The notes under the pieces are model-generated. The model was not told the origin of the DNA. It searched no databases and saw nothing but the letters and a program-made list of their open reading frames with translations. Shown here piece after piece: positions 14,635 through 22,125 of a DNA stretch of 22,125 bases (positions are counted from its first letter, which is position 1; every line of letters starts with the position of its first letter). This stretch comes from an uncultured Campylobacter sp. (GTDB lineage: Bacteria; Campylobacterota; Campylobacteria; Campylobacterales; Campylobacteraceae), in assembly GCF_938045465.1 (NCBI RefSeq), contig NZ_CALIBF010000168.1, forward strand, positions 1-22,125. Direction: 5' to 3'. The position numbers and the translations under genes were made by a program.

Positions 14635-16015
14635 ATGCCGCTAGCTCCCTTTCTATAAAGTCGCAAAAAACGGGCGTATAGCTCATGCCCGCGCACTCTT
14701 TTTGCAAAAATTCGCCCATCACCGCGATGTAATTCAGATAGTCGTCCTTGGTGATCTTGCCGCGCAAAAGCTCGTATTTCAAAAACAGCCAGTAGGTGTT
14801 AAGCACGTCGGATCTGCAGTACTCGTCGATCTTGGCCTGCTCGCCGCCGTAATACAGCTGCAGTACCTGATCGCCGTGCACGTCGTATTTGCCGGGAAGG
14901 CCCACGCTGGCGCAGATATGATCGAGCTTGAGCCCGCGAACGGCGCCAAAATCGCTTATGTGATCGAGCAGATCCAGATGAAACCGCCCGTCGTAGCGGC
15001 TGCGGTAGTTCTCCCATTTGCTCTTGTTGTTATCGCGATCGTTCGTCTCAAAATACGCCGCGGCGCTTAGATCATAGCACATCGCGCGCGCCATAATCAT
15101 CGGCAGATCGAACCCGCGCCCGTTGAAGCTCACGAGGCGCGGATTAAAATCCTCGATGAAGGTTAAGAATTTTGCGATTTTATCGCGCTCGCTCTCGCCA
15201 TCAAGCGTAGAGACGCGCAAAAATCTGCCGAATCCGTCCGCCATCACGGCGCTAATGCTAACGACGCGATGGAAGCAGACGGGTAGGAATTCGCTGCCGG
15301 TTTTTTCTTTGAAAATCTCCATCGCCTTAAGCGAGAGCAATTTGTGGTTTAAAATTTTACTTTTATCCGCGTTAAAGATCAATTGCTCGCCGTAAATTTT
15401 AAAATTTAGCGCGTTTAACGCGAGATCTTGCGCGGAATTTAAAGCGTGATTTTCGCTCTTTGAGCTTTGAGATATGGAGCTTTGAGACGTAAAACTTTCC
15501 GCCGCGAAATTCTGAGGCGCAGGGCTTTGCGGCGCGGAATTTTCTACCGCGGAGCCCTGTGTCGCGGAGCTTTGAGGCGCGATATCGTCGTAGGTTAAAT
15601 TTAGCGACGCGGAATTTTTAGACGCCATATTTTGCGGCGCTAAATTTTGCTCTGTGGAATTCGATGCGGAATTTTTGCTCGTAAAATTTACCTGCGCGTG
15701 ATTTTCAGCGGAATTTTCACTCTCAAAGCTTTGAGACGCGACGTCTTGCTGCGTAAAGCTTTGAGGTGCGGAATTTTGCTCGGAATTTTCTATTTTAAAA
15801 TTCTGCTCCGCCGAATTTGCAGCAAAATTTAAAGACGCGTTTTGTTTCTCGCCGCCGATCTTTTGCGAGAGCTGCGCGTCAAGAAGCTTTGCGAAGCTTT
15901 TTTTATCGAAAGGCTCAAAGCAGCTCGCGATCGCTTCCTCATCCAGCACCCGCACCAGCGCCGCTACGTCAGGGATCGTCTCGCAATCAAATACGCAGAT
16001 ATAATCCTTTTTCAT
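14624..16015 (-). CDS. Predicted 3'-5' exonuclease related to PolB proofreading domains, with large NS-rich insert
   Basis: This is a DnaQ-like exonuclease of the predicted PolB-like group. Exo I is FDCETIPD with D10 and E12. Later come the Exo II-like segment VSFNGRGFDLPMI, then GRFHLDLLDHISDFGAVRGLKLDHI and the Exo III-like YCRSDVLNTYWLFLKYELLRG. Target and role are unknown, but DNA repair or processing is likely. Residues about 61-199 are an Asn/Ser/Gln-rich insert (ENSEQNSA, KNSASNST, SQSSISQSS) separating Exo I from the rest; relatives lack such a stretch and are far shorter than this 463-aa protein. I take the ATG at 16015, which overlaps the stop of a 36-aa ORF as TGATG with GGAG nearby; a TTG one codon upstream is less likely. 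It overlaps the ligase gene at its 3' end. Confidence 0.85.
   Translation of the reverse strand: MKKDYICVFDCETIPDVAALVRVLDEEAIASCFEPFDKKSFAKLLDAQLSQKIGGEKQNASLNFAANSAEQNFKIENSEQNSAPQSFTQQDVASQSFESENSAENHAQVNFTSKNSASNSTEQNLAPQNMASKNSASLNLTYDDIAPQSSATQGSAVENSAPQSPAPQNFAAESFTSQSSISQSSKSENHALNSAQDLALNALNFKIYGEQLIFNADKSKILNHKLLSLKAMEIFKEKTGSEFLPVCFHRVVSISAVMADGFGRFLRVSTLDGESERDKIAKFLTFIEDFNPRLVSFNGRGFDLPMIMARAMCYDLSAAAYFETNDRDNNKSKWENYRSRYDGRFHLDLLDHISDFGAVRGLKLDHICASVGLPGKYDVHGDQVLQLYYGGEQAKIDEYCRSDVLNTYWLFLKYELLRGKITKDDYLNYIAVMGEFLQKECAGMSYTPVFCDFIERELAAYAK
15430..15840 (-). repeat. NS/QS-repeat insert encoded by RAATTY and AGCTT words, exonuclease gene
   Basis: About 15 RAATTY words alternate with a second word, GAGCTTTGAG or AAGCTTTGAG (near 15461, 15477, 15568, 15726 and 15756). 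Both are read in the same frame: CAA-AAT-TY as Gln-Asn-Ser/Phe and CAA-AGC-TY as Gln-Ser-Ser/Phe. Flanks such as GCGG and GAGGCGC recur between units. Confidence 0.8.
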
Positions 16016-16125
16016 CAAGCTCCTTCCTGGCGGTTTTTGCCGCTTTTTTCAAAAACAGCCCTGAAATAATCCTCTATTTCCATGCCGTTTTTAGGTATGC
16101 TCGCTAGATCGAGCTCCTTGCTCAT
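16015..16125 (-). CDS. 36-aa ORF coupled to the exonuclease gene
   Basis: A short ORF begins MSKELDLASIPKNG, continues MEIEDYFRAVF, and ends KNRQEGA. Its TGA overlaps the exonuclease ATG (TGATG), so it could act as a coupled leader or be a genuine small protein. An in-frame TGA lies four codons upstream of the ATG, which fixes its length. The ribosome site is weak. The composition is acidic-amphipathic with no membrane segment and no family that I recognise. Support is the tight overlap and coding-like codon use; function is unknown. Confidence 0.45.
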   Translation of the reverse strand: MSKELDLASIPKNGMEIEDYFRAVFEKSGKNRQEGA

Positions 16126-16270
16126 CCAAGGTTTTCATTGCCGCTTTCAACTTTTAAATTTTACACTGCCGTATTTTCGCGGCAAAAGGGGCGTGCGCGG
16201 AGGCGCGGCAAATTTCGCTACCCTCACCGCGGCGCAATTACCGTGCACGAAAGCGCGCCGGTCGTTAAAT

Positions 16271-16633
16271 TTATCCTTGGATCAAGCGCCTAATGTCTGG
16301 CAAAATCTCGCCGGACGCCTCGCAAATCCTGCTTCGCAGCACGCTAAAATCGCCGCAGTAATCGCCCAGAAGCTGCAAAATATCGTCTCTGATAGCTTGC
16401 GAGCGCTCGCTCAGAAGCAGCTCCTGCAAAAGGGCGAAAATTTCGCTCTCATGCGCCAGCGTGCATCCGTAGTAGGGATCAAGGTAATAATCTAGACACA
16501 ACAGAAGCGAGGCTTTCTCGGCCTCATCATCACCTCGCAAAACGGCGGCGATGCCCTCTATGCCGCCCTCTGCTATGGCTTTGTGCCTAGCCTCGTAATA
16601 GACCGTGCGCGCCAAATTTTGCCCTTTTTGCAC
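16271..16633 (-). CDS. Hypothetical 120-aa helical protein
   Basis: I do not recognise the family. The protein is acidic and appears all-helical, with a run such as GIEGIAAVLRGDDEAEKASLLLCLDYYLDP and a second half LLQELLLSERSQAIRDDILQLLGDYCGD that is reminiscent of HEAT-like helical pairs, spaced about 40 residues apart. No signal peptide or membrane segment is present. The GTG at 16633 lies five bases after the fabI stop, so it is probably translated by coupling to fabI; no strong ribosome site is seen. An immunity or adaptor role would be a guess. It ends 145 bases before the 36-aa ORF. Confidence 0.6.
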   Translation of the reverse strand: MQKGQNLARTVYYEARHKAIAEGGIEGIAAVLRGDDEAEKASLLLCLDYYLDPYYGCTLAHESEIFALLQELLLSERSQAIRDDILQLLGDYCGDFSVLRSRICEASGEILPDIRRLIQG

Positions 16634-16638
16634 GCCGC

Positions 16639-17478
<840 letters not shown>

Positions 17479-17514
17479 CTATTTTTGCTTGGCTTTTTCT
17501 ACTTATTCTGCGTT

Positions 17515-17573
17515 AAAATTTAAAAAATAATGCTCACGAACCATATGTTCGCTCCGCTTATTTTTTAAATTTT
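17515..17573. terminator. Perfect 16-bp inverted repeat with nested hairpin, tpiA-fabI spacer
   Basis: AAAATTTAAAAAATAA (17515-17530) and TTATTTTTTAAATTTT (17558-17573) pair perfectly. The 27-base interior holds a second stem, CGAAC-CATAT-GTTCG. Read in either direction, a short GC-containing hairpin is preceded by A-rich and followed by U-rich sequence, so it could serve as a bidirectional terminator after tpiA. It lies about 50 bases upstream of the fabI ATG, so a role in the fabI leader is also possible. Confidence 0.55.
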
Positions 17574-17604
17574 GCCTTGACTAAGCGAAAAATCCTGCGC
17601 AATT

Positions 17605-17701
17605 TGACTTAAAAATTTTGCAACCCAAATTTGAAACCAAATTCGATAGCGGCAGTATCGTGAGATAGATTTTAATGTTGTGTAGAAATTTTAAGTCAAG
17701 A
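17605..17701. repeat. Long-range inverted repeat TTGACTTAAAA...TTTTAAGTCAA in tpiA-fabI spacer
   Basis: TTGACTTAAAAATTTTG near 17605 recurs inverted as AAATTTTAAGTCAAGAC near 17686, about 65 bases apart. A related CTTGACT lies near 17576. Together with the neighbouring 16-bp repeat the 287-base spacer could fold into a structured RNA. No ORF is credible; seven RAATTY words are present. Whether this is a repeat family elsewhere in the genome cannot be told here. Confidence 0.45.
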
Positions 17702-17753
17702 CTAGGCGCATAGCCTGTCGCGGACTTAAAATTTCAAACTCATTAAAAGACGC

Positions 17754-18446
17754 TCACGAGACGACGCGTATAAGCTCCAAAAACTTCGAGGCGTCCCAGC
17801 TTGCTGTGCCCACTAACACCCCGTCGCAACCTCTTATCGCGCAAATTTTTGCGATATTTTCAGCATTTACGCTGCCTCCGTAAAGTAGAGGTGCTGAGCT
17901 TTTGGTGCCTAAAAACTTCAGCATTCTTTCGATTTGCTCGCACTGCGCACTTCTGCCCGTACCGATCGCCCAGACGGGCTCGTAGGCTAGTACTAAGCTC
18001 GGATATTTCAGATCGATACCCTCAAGCTGTGCCGCTACGAAATCCTCGCTGCGATCTTGCGCGAATGCCGCCTCGTCCTCGCCGACGCAAAAGACGATGC
18101 GCCAGCCCTGCGCCGCAGCAAAACCGAATTTCTCTCTTATCAGCTCCGCGCTCTCGCCCAAAATAGCGCGCCGCTCACTATGTCCGATAAGAACGGTTTT
18201 GATGTCAAATTCCGCCAGCATATCGCCGCCGATCTCGCCTGTAAAGCTGCCGTGCGCGGCAGGATAGAAATTTTGCGCGCCTTGAGTAAAATTTTTCACT
18301 TTCGCGCAAAATGCGCTAGCAGGAGGAAAAACCAAAATTTCATCCTCGCGCGAAATTAGGCCCGCTAAGCCTTCATTTAAAGTTTTAGCGTACTGCTCAA
18401 AGCTAGCTCGGGTATGGTTGCATTTAAGATTCGCTGCCAGTATCAT
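17754..18446 (-). CDS. tpiA: Triose-phosphate isomerase
   Basis: TpiA interconverts dihydroxyacetone phosphate and glyceraldehyde 3-phosphate. Active-site residues are N6 and K8 (NLKCN in place of the more common NWKMN), H89 in IGHSERR, and E156 in [11 protein letters not shown], with the phosphate-binding [11 protein letters not shown] and GVLVGTASW near the end. At 230 aa it is shorter than the typical 250, as expected for the epsilonproteobacterial form. The ATG at 18446 overlaps the pgk stop by four bases. It belongs with gapA and pgk in one transcription unit serving gluconeogenesis, since campylobacters generally lack a complete glycolysis. Confidence 0.96.
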   Translation of the reverse strand: MILAANLKCNHTRASFEQYAKTLNEGLAGLISREDEILVFPPASAFCAKVKNFTQGAQNFYPAAHGSFTGEIGGDMLAEFDIKTVLIGHSERRAILGESAELIREKFGFAAAQGWRIVFCVGEDEAAFAQDRSEDFVAAQLEGIDLKYPSLVLAYEPVWAIGTGRSAQCEQIERMLKFLGTKSSAPLLYGGSVNAENIAKICAIRGCDGVLVGTASWDASKFLELIRVVS

Positions 18447-19654
18447 CGCAGCTCCGTTTTAGCAGTAAGCACTCGCACGCCCGGCAGCTCCTTGCCCTCG
18501 ATGAGTTCTAAGCTCGCGCCGCCTCCGGTAGAAATAAAAGTCATATCATCAGCGTTACCAGCGCGTTCGACGACATCTGCGGTATCGCCGCCGCCCACTA
18601 CGGTCGTGGCGTCGCTATCTGCGATCGCGTGCGATATATGCAGGCTGCCACGAGCGAATTTATCGATCTCAAAAACCCCCATCGGTCCGTTCCACCAGAT
18701 CGTTTGTGCATCGTCTAGGGCTTCTTTAAAAAGCGCTACGGTCGCAGGTCCGATATCTAGCCCCATCCAATCGCTTGGAATTTCTTGGACGGTAACCTTT
18801 TTTGTAACGGCGTCTTGCGAGCATTGTGGAGCTGCGACGGCATCGACAGGGATATAAATTTTAACCCCAAGCTCTTTGCCGCGGCGCAAGATATTTAGTG
18901 CGTCAGATATAAGATCCTCCTCTAAAAGCGAATTACCGATATCATATCCGACGGCTTTTAAAAACGTAAACGCCATGCCGCCTCCGATGATGAGCTTATC
19001 GACTTTAGGAAGTAAATTTTTAAGCGCCTGAAGCTTGCCGCTTACTTTGCTGCCGCCCGTTACGGCTACGAAAGGACGCGCAGGATCTTTAATAAGGTCT
19101 TTGGCGAATTTTATCTCTTTTAGTAGCAAAAATCCCGCCGCCTTATGCGCCTCATCGTAGAATTTCGTAATCGCCTCTACCGAAGCATGCGCGCGGTGGC
19201 ATACGCCAAAAGCATCGTTGATATAAAATTCCGCGTAGCTCGCAAGCCTCTTAGCTAGTGCTTCGTCATTTTTGCTCTCGCCCTTTTCAAAGCGCAGATT
19301 ATCCAGCAGAAGCACTTCGCCCTTTTTAAGCGAATTTACCGCAGCTCCTGCCTCCTCGCCCGCGACATCAGAGACAAATTTTATCTCACGCTCCAAAAGC
19401 CTAGATAACCTCTTTACCACAGGCTTTAGGCTAAGTCTTTCTTCGTATCCGTTTTTCGGGCGCCCTAAGTGACTGGCCAAAATTACTGCACAGCCCTCGT
19501 CTAAGCAATATTTAATCGTAGGGATAGACGAACGAATGCGACGATCGTCCGTAATATTGCAAAACTCATCCATCGGCACGTTAAAATCGCACCTGATAAA
19601 AACGCGCGCGCCGTCTTTAAATTTCAAATCTTTAATCGAAAGAATTTCGCCCAT
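18443..19654 (-). CDS. pgk: Phosphoglycerate kinase
   Basis: Pgk interconverts 1,3-bisphosphoglycerate and 3-phosphoglycerate with ADP/ATP. The substrate-binding IRCDFNVP (R21, D23, N25) and SHLGRPK are in the N-domain. [35 protein letters not shown] and [14 protein letters not shown] are in the nucleotide-binding C-domain. I use the ATG at 19654 (403 aa), one base after the gapA stop with AAGGA about eight bases upstream, in place of an upstream in-frame ATG at 19678 that would overlap gapA and add MRHKEGNK, which is not family-like. The gene ends in a four-base overlap with tpiA. Confidence 0.96.
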   Translation of the reverse strand: MGEILSIKDLKFKDGARVFIRCDFNVPMDEFCNITDDRRIRSSIPTIKYCLDEGCAVILASHLGRPKNGYEERLSLKPVVKRLSRLLEREIKFVSDVAGEEAGAAVNSLKKGEVLLLDNLRFEKGESKNDEALAKRLASYAEFYINDAFGVCHRAHASVEAITKFYDEAHKAAGFLLLKEIKFAKDLIKDPARPFVAVTGGSKVSGKLQALKNLLPKVDKLIIGGGMAFTFLKAVGYDIGNSLLEEDLISDALNILRRGKELGVKIYIPVDAVAAPQCSQDAVTKKVTVQEIPSDWMGLDIGPATVALFKEALDDAQTIWWNGPMGVFEIDKFARGSLHISHAIADSDATTVVGGGDTADVVERAGNADDMTFISTGGGASLELIEGKELPGVRVLTAKTELR

Positions 19655-19655
19655 C

Positions 19656-20660
19656 TTATTTCCTTCTTTGTGCCGCATATAGGGCTAAATCGATGAGGCG
19701 CTCACTATATCCCCACTCGTTGTCATACCAGCTCATCACTTTTATAAGATTACCGTCAATTACCTGCGTGCAGTCGCTAGCTACGATGCTGGAGTATTCT
19801 GAAGTACAAAAATCGCTGCTGACGCGGCTATCGTCATCTACGAGCAAAATTCCTTTCATCTCTTTAGCGGCATAGCGGCGGAAAATTTCGTTTAGCTCCT
19901 CAGCACTCGTCTGTTTACGCGTTAGCACCGTTAGATCAACCATCGAAACGTTAGCCACCGGCACGCGCACCGATTGTCCGTGCATCTTACCGCTTAGCTG
20001 CGGAAGTACCTTACTAATCGCTTTTGCCGCACCCGTCGTAGTCGGAGCGATATTAAGAGCCGCGGCGCGTGAACGGCGAAAGTCCTTGGCTTTTACATCG
20101 ACTAGACTCTGTCCATGCGTATAGGCGTGAATTGTCGTCATCAGACCTTTTTCGATGCCAAGCTCATCGTCTAAAATTTTTGCAATCGGAGCCAGGCCGT
20201 TAGTGGTGCAGCTAGCGTTTGAGATTACGCGTTGTCCTGCATAAGCGCCCTCATTAACGCCGATTACGAAAGTAGGCGTATCATCCTTGGCAGGTGCGCT
20301 CATTACGACTACGCCGATACCGTTATCTATGAACGGCTTGCATTTTTCGCTCGTTAAAAACGCACCAGTACATTCAAGCACAGCTTCTGCGCCATCGCCT
20401 GCAAAATCAAGCTCCGCAGGCTCTCTGGTGGAATAGACGCGGATTTTTTTGCCGTCTACGGCTATGCATTCGTCGCTTAGAATTTCTACTTTTTTACGAA
20501 ACTCGCCGTGAACGGTATCGTATTGAAGCAGGTATCTCGTAAGCTCGCGTTTAGCGGTATCGTTGATCGCCACAAGCTCTACATCGTCCCTGCTTAGCGC
20601 AATTCTAGCCGCGCACCTACCGATCCTTCCAAAGCCGTTGATTGCGATTTTTACTGCCAT
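19656..20660 (-). CDS. gapA: Glyceraldehyde-3-phosphate dehydrogenase
   Basis: GapA catalyses the phosphorylating NAD(P)-dependent oxidation of glyceraldehyde 3-phosphate, or its reverse. The Rossmann segment INGFGRIGR at 7-15 and catalytic C151 in [12 protein letters not shown] with H178 in [10 protein letters not shown] are intact, and [10 protein letters not shown] is near the C-terminus. D34 in AIND suggests NAD preference. Length (334 aa) is normal. AAGGAG lies about six bases before the ATG. It is the first gene of gapA-pgk-tpiA-fabI and faces the divergent lipoprotein gene across 137 bases. Confidence 0.97.
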   Translation of the reverse strand: MAVKIAINGFGRIGRCAARIALSRDDVELVAINDTAKRELTRYLLQYDTVHGEFRKKVEILSDECIAVDGKKIRVYSTREPAELDFAGDGAEAVLECTGAFLTSEKCKPFIDNGIGVVVMSAPAKDDTPTFVIGVNEGAYAGQRVISNASCTTNGLAPIAKILDDELGIEKGLMTTIHAYTHGQSLVDVKAKDFRRSRAAALNIAPTTTGAAKAISKVLPQLSGKMHGQSVRVPVANVSMVDLTVLTRKQTSAEELNEIFRRYAAKEMKGILLVDDDSRVSSDFCTSEYSSIVASDCTQVIDGNLIKVMSWYDNEWGYSERLIDLALYAAQRRK

Positions 20661-20694
20661 AAGGTTCTCCTTATTTGGGATGTTTTCAGCTGGA

Positions 20695-20700
20695 ATTTTA
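20695..20700 (-). promoter_or_regulatory. Candidate gapA -10 box
   Basis: TAAAAT on the minus strand lies 35 bases before the gapA start codon, upstream of an AAGGAGA ribosome site. It is a near-match to the TATAAT consensus; no -35 box is visible. An alternative is the TATTTAAT a little further upstream. Confidence 0.35.
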
Positions 20701-20711
20701 CTAAATTTGGG

Positions 20712-20726
20712 TTAATCTTTGATTAA
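20712..20726. promoter_or_regulatory. Operator-like palindrome TTAATC-TTT-GATTAA
   Basis: A perfect 6+6 inverted repeat with a 3-base centre sits between the divergent gapA and lipoprotein promoters. Its size and place fit a dimeric regulator site. The AT-rich content makes chance occurrence quite possible. Confidence 0.35.
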
Positions 20727-20764
20727 ATAAAAAGTCGCGAAATTTAGGATTTACTTTTTGGCTA

Positions 20765-20770
20765 TATAAT
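20765..20770 (+). promoter_or_regulatory. -10 box of the lipoprotein gene
   Basis: The plus strand reads TTTTTGGCTATATAAT, with a perfect TATAAT 27 bases before the ATG and a T-rich stretch upstream, the usual Campylobacter promoter form. An AAAGGAG ribosome site (20786-20792) follows. The word TCGCGAA occurs 30 bases upstream of the box (20735-20741) and again immediately downstream (20771-20777). Confidence 0.6.
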
Positions 20771-20797
20771 TCGCGAACTTTTTTTAAAGGAGAAAAA

Positions 20798-21175
20798 ATG
20801 AGACGAATTGTATTCTCGTCATTAGCGGCAATCGCGATTTTAAGCGGATGCAACCAACCTAAGGCCGATACGGCTCCACAGCAAACGCAAGAGCCCGTAA
20901 CGCACACGATCGTATTTCTGCTTGGAGAGACCGGAGATAAGCGCATCAGCCTTAGTTCGAACGATATGTTCGCAACGGGCGTGCTAACCGACGAAAAAGG
21001 CAAAAAGCATAATCTCAAACGCGCTGCTTCCGCAAGCGGTATAATGCTTACGAACGCCGAAGGCATCGAGCTTCTTTTCAAACGCGGAGAGGGAGTGTAC
21101 ACGCCGGGCAAAGGCAAGAAGGATATTCCGGTAACCTACACCGAGCACGAGCACAAAAGCGGCGAAATGATGTAG
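20798..21175 (+). CDS. Small lipoprotein, MliC/lysozyme-inhibitor-like
   Basis: The 125-aa protein has a basic start, a hydrophobic core and a lipobox LSGC with the lipidated Cys at 18, so it should be anchored in a membrane, probably the outer membrane facing the periplasm. A disordered linker (QPKADTAPQQTQEP) leads into a beta-rich domain with ISLSSNDMFATGVLTDEKGKK, LKRAASASGIMLTN and GIELLFKRGEGVYTPG. The order SASG-x-x-(Y)-x-N followed by a strand and KRGEG/KGDEA resembles MliC-type inhibitors of C-type lysozyme, but the usual cysteines of that domain are absent, so the function is tentative. It has its own promoter and AAAGGAG six bases before the ATG, and is followed by a hairpin. Confidence 0.8.
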   Translation: MRRIVFSSLAAIAILSGCNQPKADTAPQQTQEPVTHTIVFLLGETGDKRISLSSNDMFATGVLTDEKGKKHNLKRAASASGIMLTNAEGIELLFKRGEGVYTPGKGKKDIPVTYTEHEHKSGEMM

Positions 21176-21182
21176 CCGCGGC

Positions 21183-21227
21183 GGGGTTAAATTTAAGCGC
21201 CCGCAAAAGCGAATTAAATTTAACCCC
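21183..21227 (+). terminator. Hairpin terminator containing AAATTT in both arms
   Basis: GGGGTTAAATTTAA (21183-21196) and TTAAATTTAACCCC (21214-21227) form a perfect 14-bp stem, with a nested CGC-AAAA-GCG in the loop. It lies 7 bases after the lipoprotein stop and is followed by TCGTTTCTGCTTCTTT, which is moderately T-rich. Each arm carries the palindrome AAATTT. Confidence 0.65.
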
Positions 21228-21549
21228 TCGTTTCTGCTTCTTTATCCATAGCGAAATTTAACTCTCGTTTCGATCTCTTTGATCTGCGATGATATTTAAC
21301 CTTTTATTTTCGCTTCTTTCATCTACGCAAATTGAGCTTTTTTGCAAATTTAAGCTCTCGCGTGTTAAAAAATAAGTCCCGCCAAGCCTGAAATCCTCAA
21401 ATTTTACAAAATATCCATTTGATCTGCGCTTTACCAGCGAATTTCTTGATCTTCAACCGAATTTCACTTCAAATTCGCTAAACTGCGCTGAAATTTTAGC
21501 AGGCCGGTGCAAATACGGCGCGAAATAGATCATTTAGCGAGATTACCGC
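21228..21549. other. Non-coding AT-rich spacer with RAATTY words
   Basis: Beyond the hairpin I see no gene, RNA or promoter in this stretch. It contains about seven RAATTY words (AAATTT, GAATTT and AAATTC). TCTTTGATCTGCG and the related CATTTGATCTGCG are short near-repeats near 21277 and 21417. No clear ribosome site precedes the following gene; only GCGAGA lies 8-13 bases before its ATG. Confidence 0.5.
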
Positions 21550-21994
21550 ATGGATAGCATTAAATTTTACCTAAACGATTACGATATGAAAGGCGAAGGC
21601 CTTACCAAAGTCGTCGTTACGATAAACGATAAGCCCCTGCTTGAGCTGATTAGGCAGCGCGAGCGAAGCTTTGCGGCAAAGGACGGGCAAGCTAGCATCG
21701 CGGGAGACTACGCCTACTTAAGCTTGATCGATTTTGAGGAGCTATTTTTTGCGCGCCGCGCTTGAAGCCGATTTGGCGCAAGATGAGCGAGATGTCGTGC
21801 TACTGGGCTGTCCGTGCGGAATCTGGAACTGCTGGTATCTCGCGCTTAAGATTAAATTTGAAGAAAACGCGGTTAAATTTAGCGACTTTACAAACCCGCG
21901 CCGCAAAGATTGGCGGTATGGGCTTGAGTTTAAATTTAACCGCGTGAGCTTTGTGGGCGAAATTTCCAAAATCGCCTCTTTTAATAAGCTCTGA
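21550..21994 (+). pseudogene. Uncharacterised gene broken by a one-base shift in a T6 run
   Basis: The first frame gives MDSIKFYLNDYDMKGEG...LIDFEELFFARRA, ending at 21765. The next frame continues naturally as RAALEADLAQDERDVVLLGCPCGIWNCWYLALKIKF and ends at 21994 after VKFSDFTNPRRKDWRYGLEFKFNR. Removing one T from the run at 21745-21750 joins the two into one protein of about 147 aa with EELFLRAALEADL across the join. The C-x-C-x4-C motif and following V-x-F-x-x-F-x-N-P-R-R...W pattern recall a widespread uncharacterised bacterial family that I cannot name. The shift may be phase variation, decay or sequencing error. Confidence 0.6.
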
Positions 21995-22125
21995 AATTTA
22001 GATCTAAATTTAGGAAATTTTAACGGCGCGATCGAATCTGCTGCAAAACAAATCCGCCTTAGTCTCGGCGAAATTTAGCTTTGAGGCGACGAGAGCGCCG
22101 CGCAAGCTTATAGTATTAAAATTTT

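Noticed and set aside
14702..15070. A 122-codon plus-strand ORF opposite the exonuclease gene
   Set aside because: Shadow of the conserved exonuclease frame; no ribosome site and no recognisable protein.
3058..15840. NS-rich inserts as clustered N-glycosylation acceptor sites for PglB
   Set aside because: The bacterial sequon needs D/E-x-N-x-S/T in a periplasmic segment. The inserts mostly read N-S-A or N-S-K without the acidic residue in place and lie in cytoplasmic proteins or a cytoplasmic tail.
20701..21117. A 138-codon minus-strand ORF across the lipoprotein gene
   Set aside because: It lies opposite a gene with promoter, ribosome site and lipobox, and its protein has no family-like features.

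Overview
The window most likely comes from a relatively GC-rich Campylobacter of the gracilis/showae/rectus kind. This is inferred from proteins that resemble Campylobacter Pgl, glycolytic and FabI proteins nearly end to end, from the conserved order gapA-pgk-tpiA-fabI, and from the AAATTT-rich spacers. Species cannot be fixed from sequence alone. Almost everything is on the minus strand; only the last 1.4 kb carries plus-strand genes.

Region 1 (1-13727, minus) is a general protein N-glycosylation (pgl) locus. In transcription order it holds a GalE/Gne epimerase, a Wzx-type flippase, a 4Fe-4S FrhB-like flavoprotein, a polysaccharide pyruvyl transferase-family enzyme, a PglH-type glycosyltransferase, a family-2 glycosyltransferase, a second PglH-like glycosyltransferase, PglJ, the oligosaccharyltransferase PglB, and PglA. 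PglA is frameshifted and cut by the window edge. Most neighbours overlap by 1-4 bases or abut, so they look co-translated. Compared with the C. jejuni layout, a Wzx-type flippase sits where PglK (an ABC flippase) would be expected, and an FrhB/pyruvyl-transferase pair has been added. The lipid-linked glycan made here probably differs from the classical heptasaccharide.

Region 2 (13780-16633, minus) holds a secreted ATP-dependent DNA ligase (Lig E type), a PolB-like 3'-5' exonuclease, a very small coupled ORF and a hypothetical gene. Region 3 (16639-20660, minus) is gapA-pgk-tpiA-fabI. Region 4 (20798-21994, plus) holds a small lipoprotein and a frameshifted uncharacterised gene.

The most unusual signal cuts across genes. 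The hexamer RAATTY (AAATTT, GAATTT, AAATTC, GAATTC) is strongly clustered in spacers and in four unrelated coding sequences. There it appears in one reading frame as Lys/Gln/Glu-Asn-Ser/Phe and creates long Asn/Ser-rich inserts: the PglB N-terminus, the family-2 glycosyltransferase, the FrhB-like protein and the exonuclease. RAATTY is the site of the C. jejuni CtsM methyltransferase that marks DNA for natural transformation. The inserts may therefore be protein-level by-products of an accumulating DNA-uptake word. Hand counts give about 15-19 sites per insert of 270-410 bp, against one in the 828-bp fabI gene.
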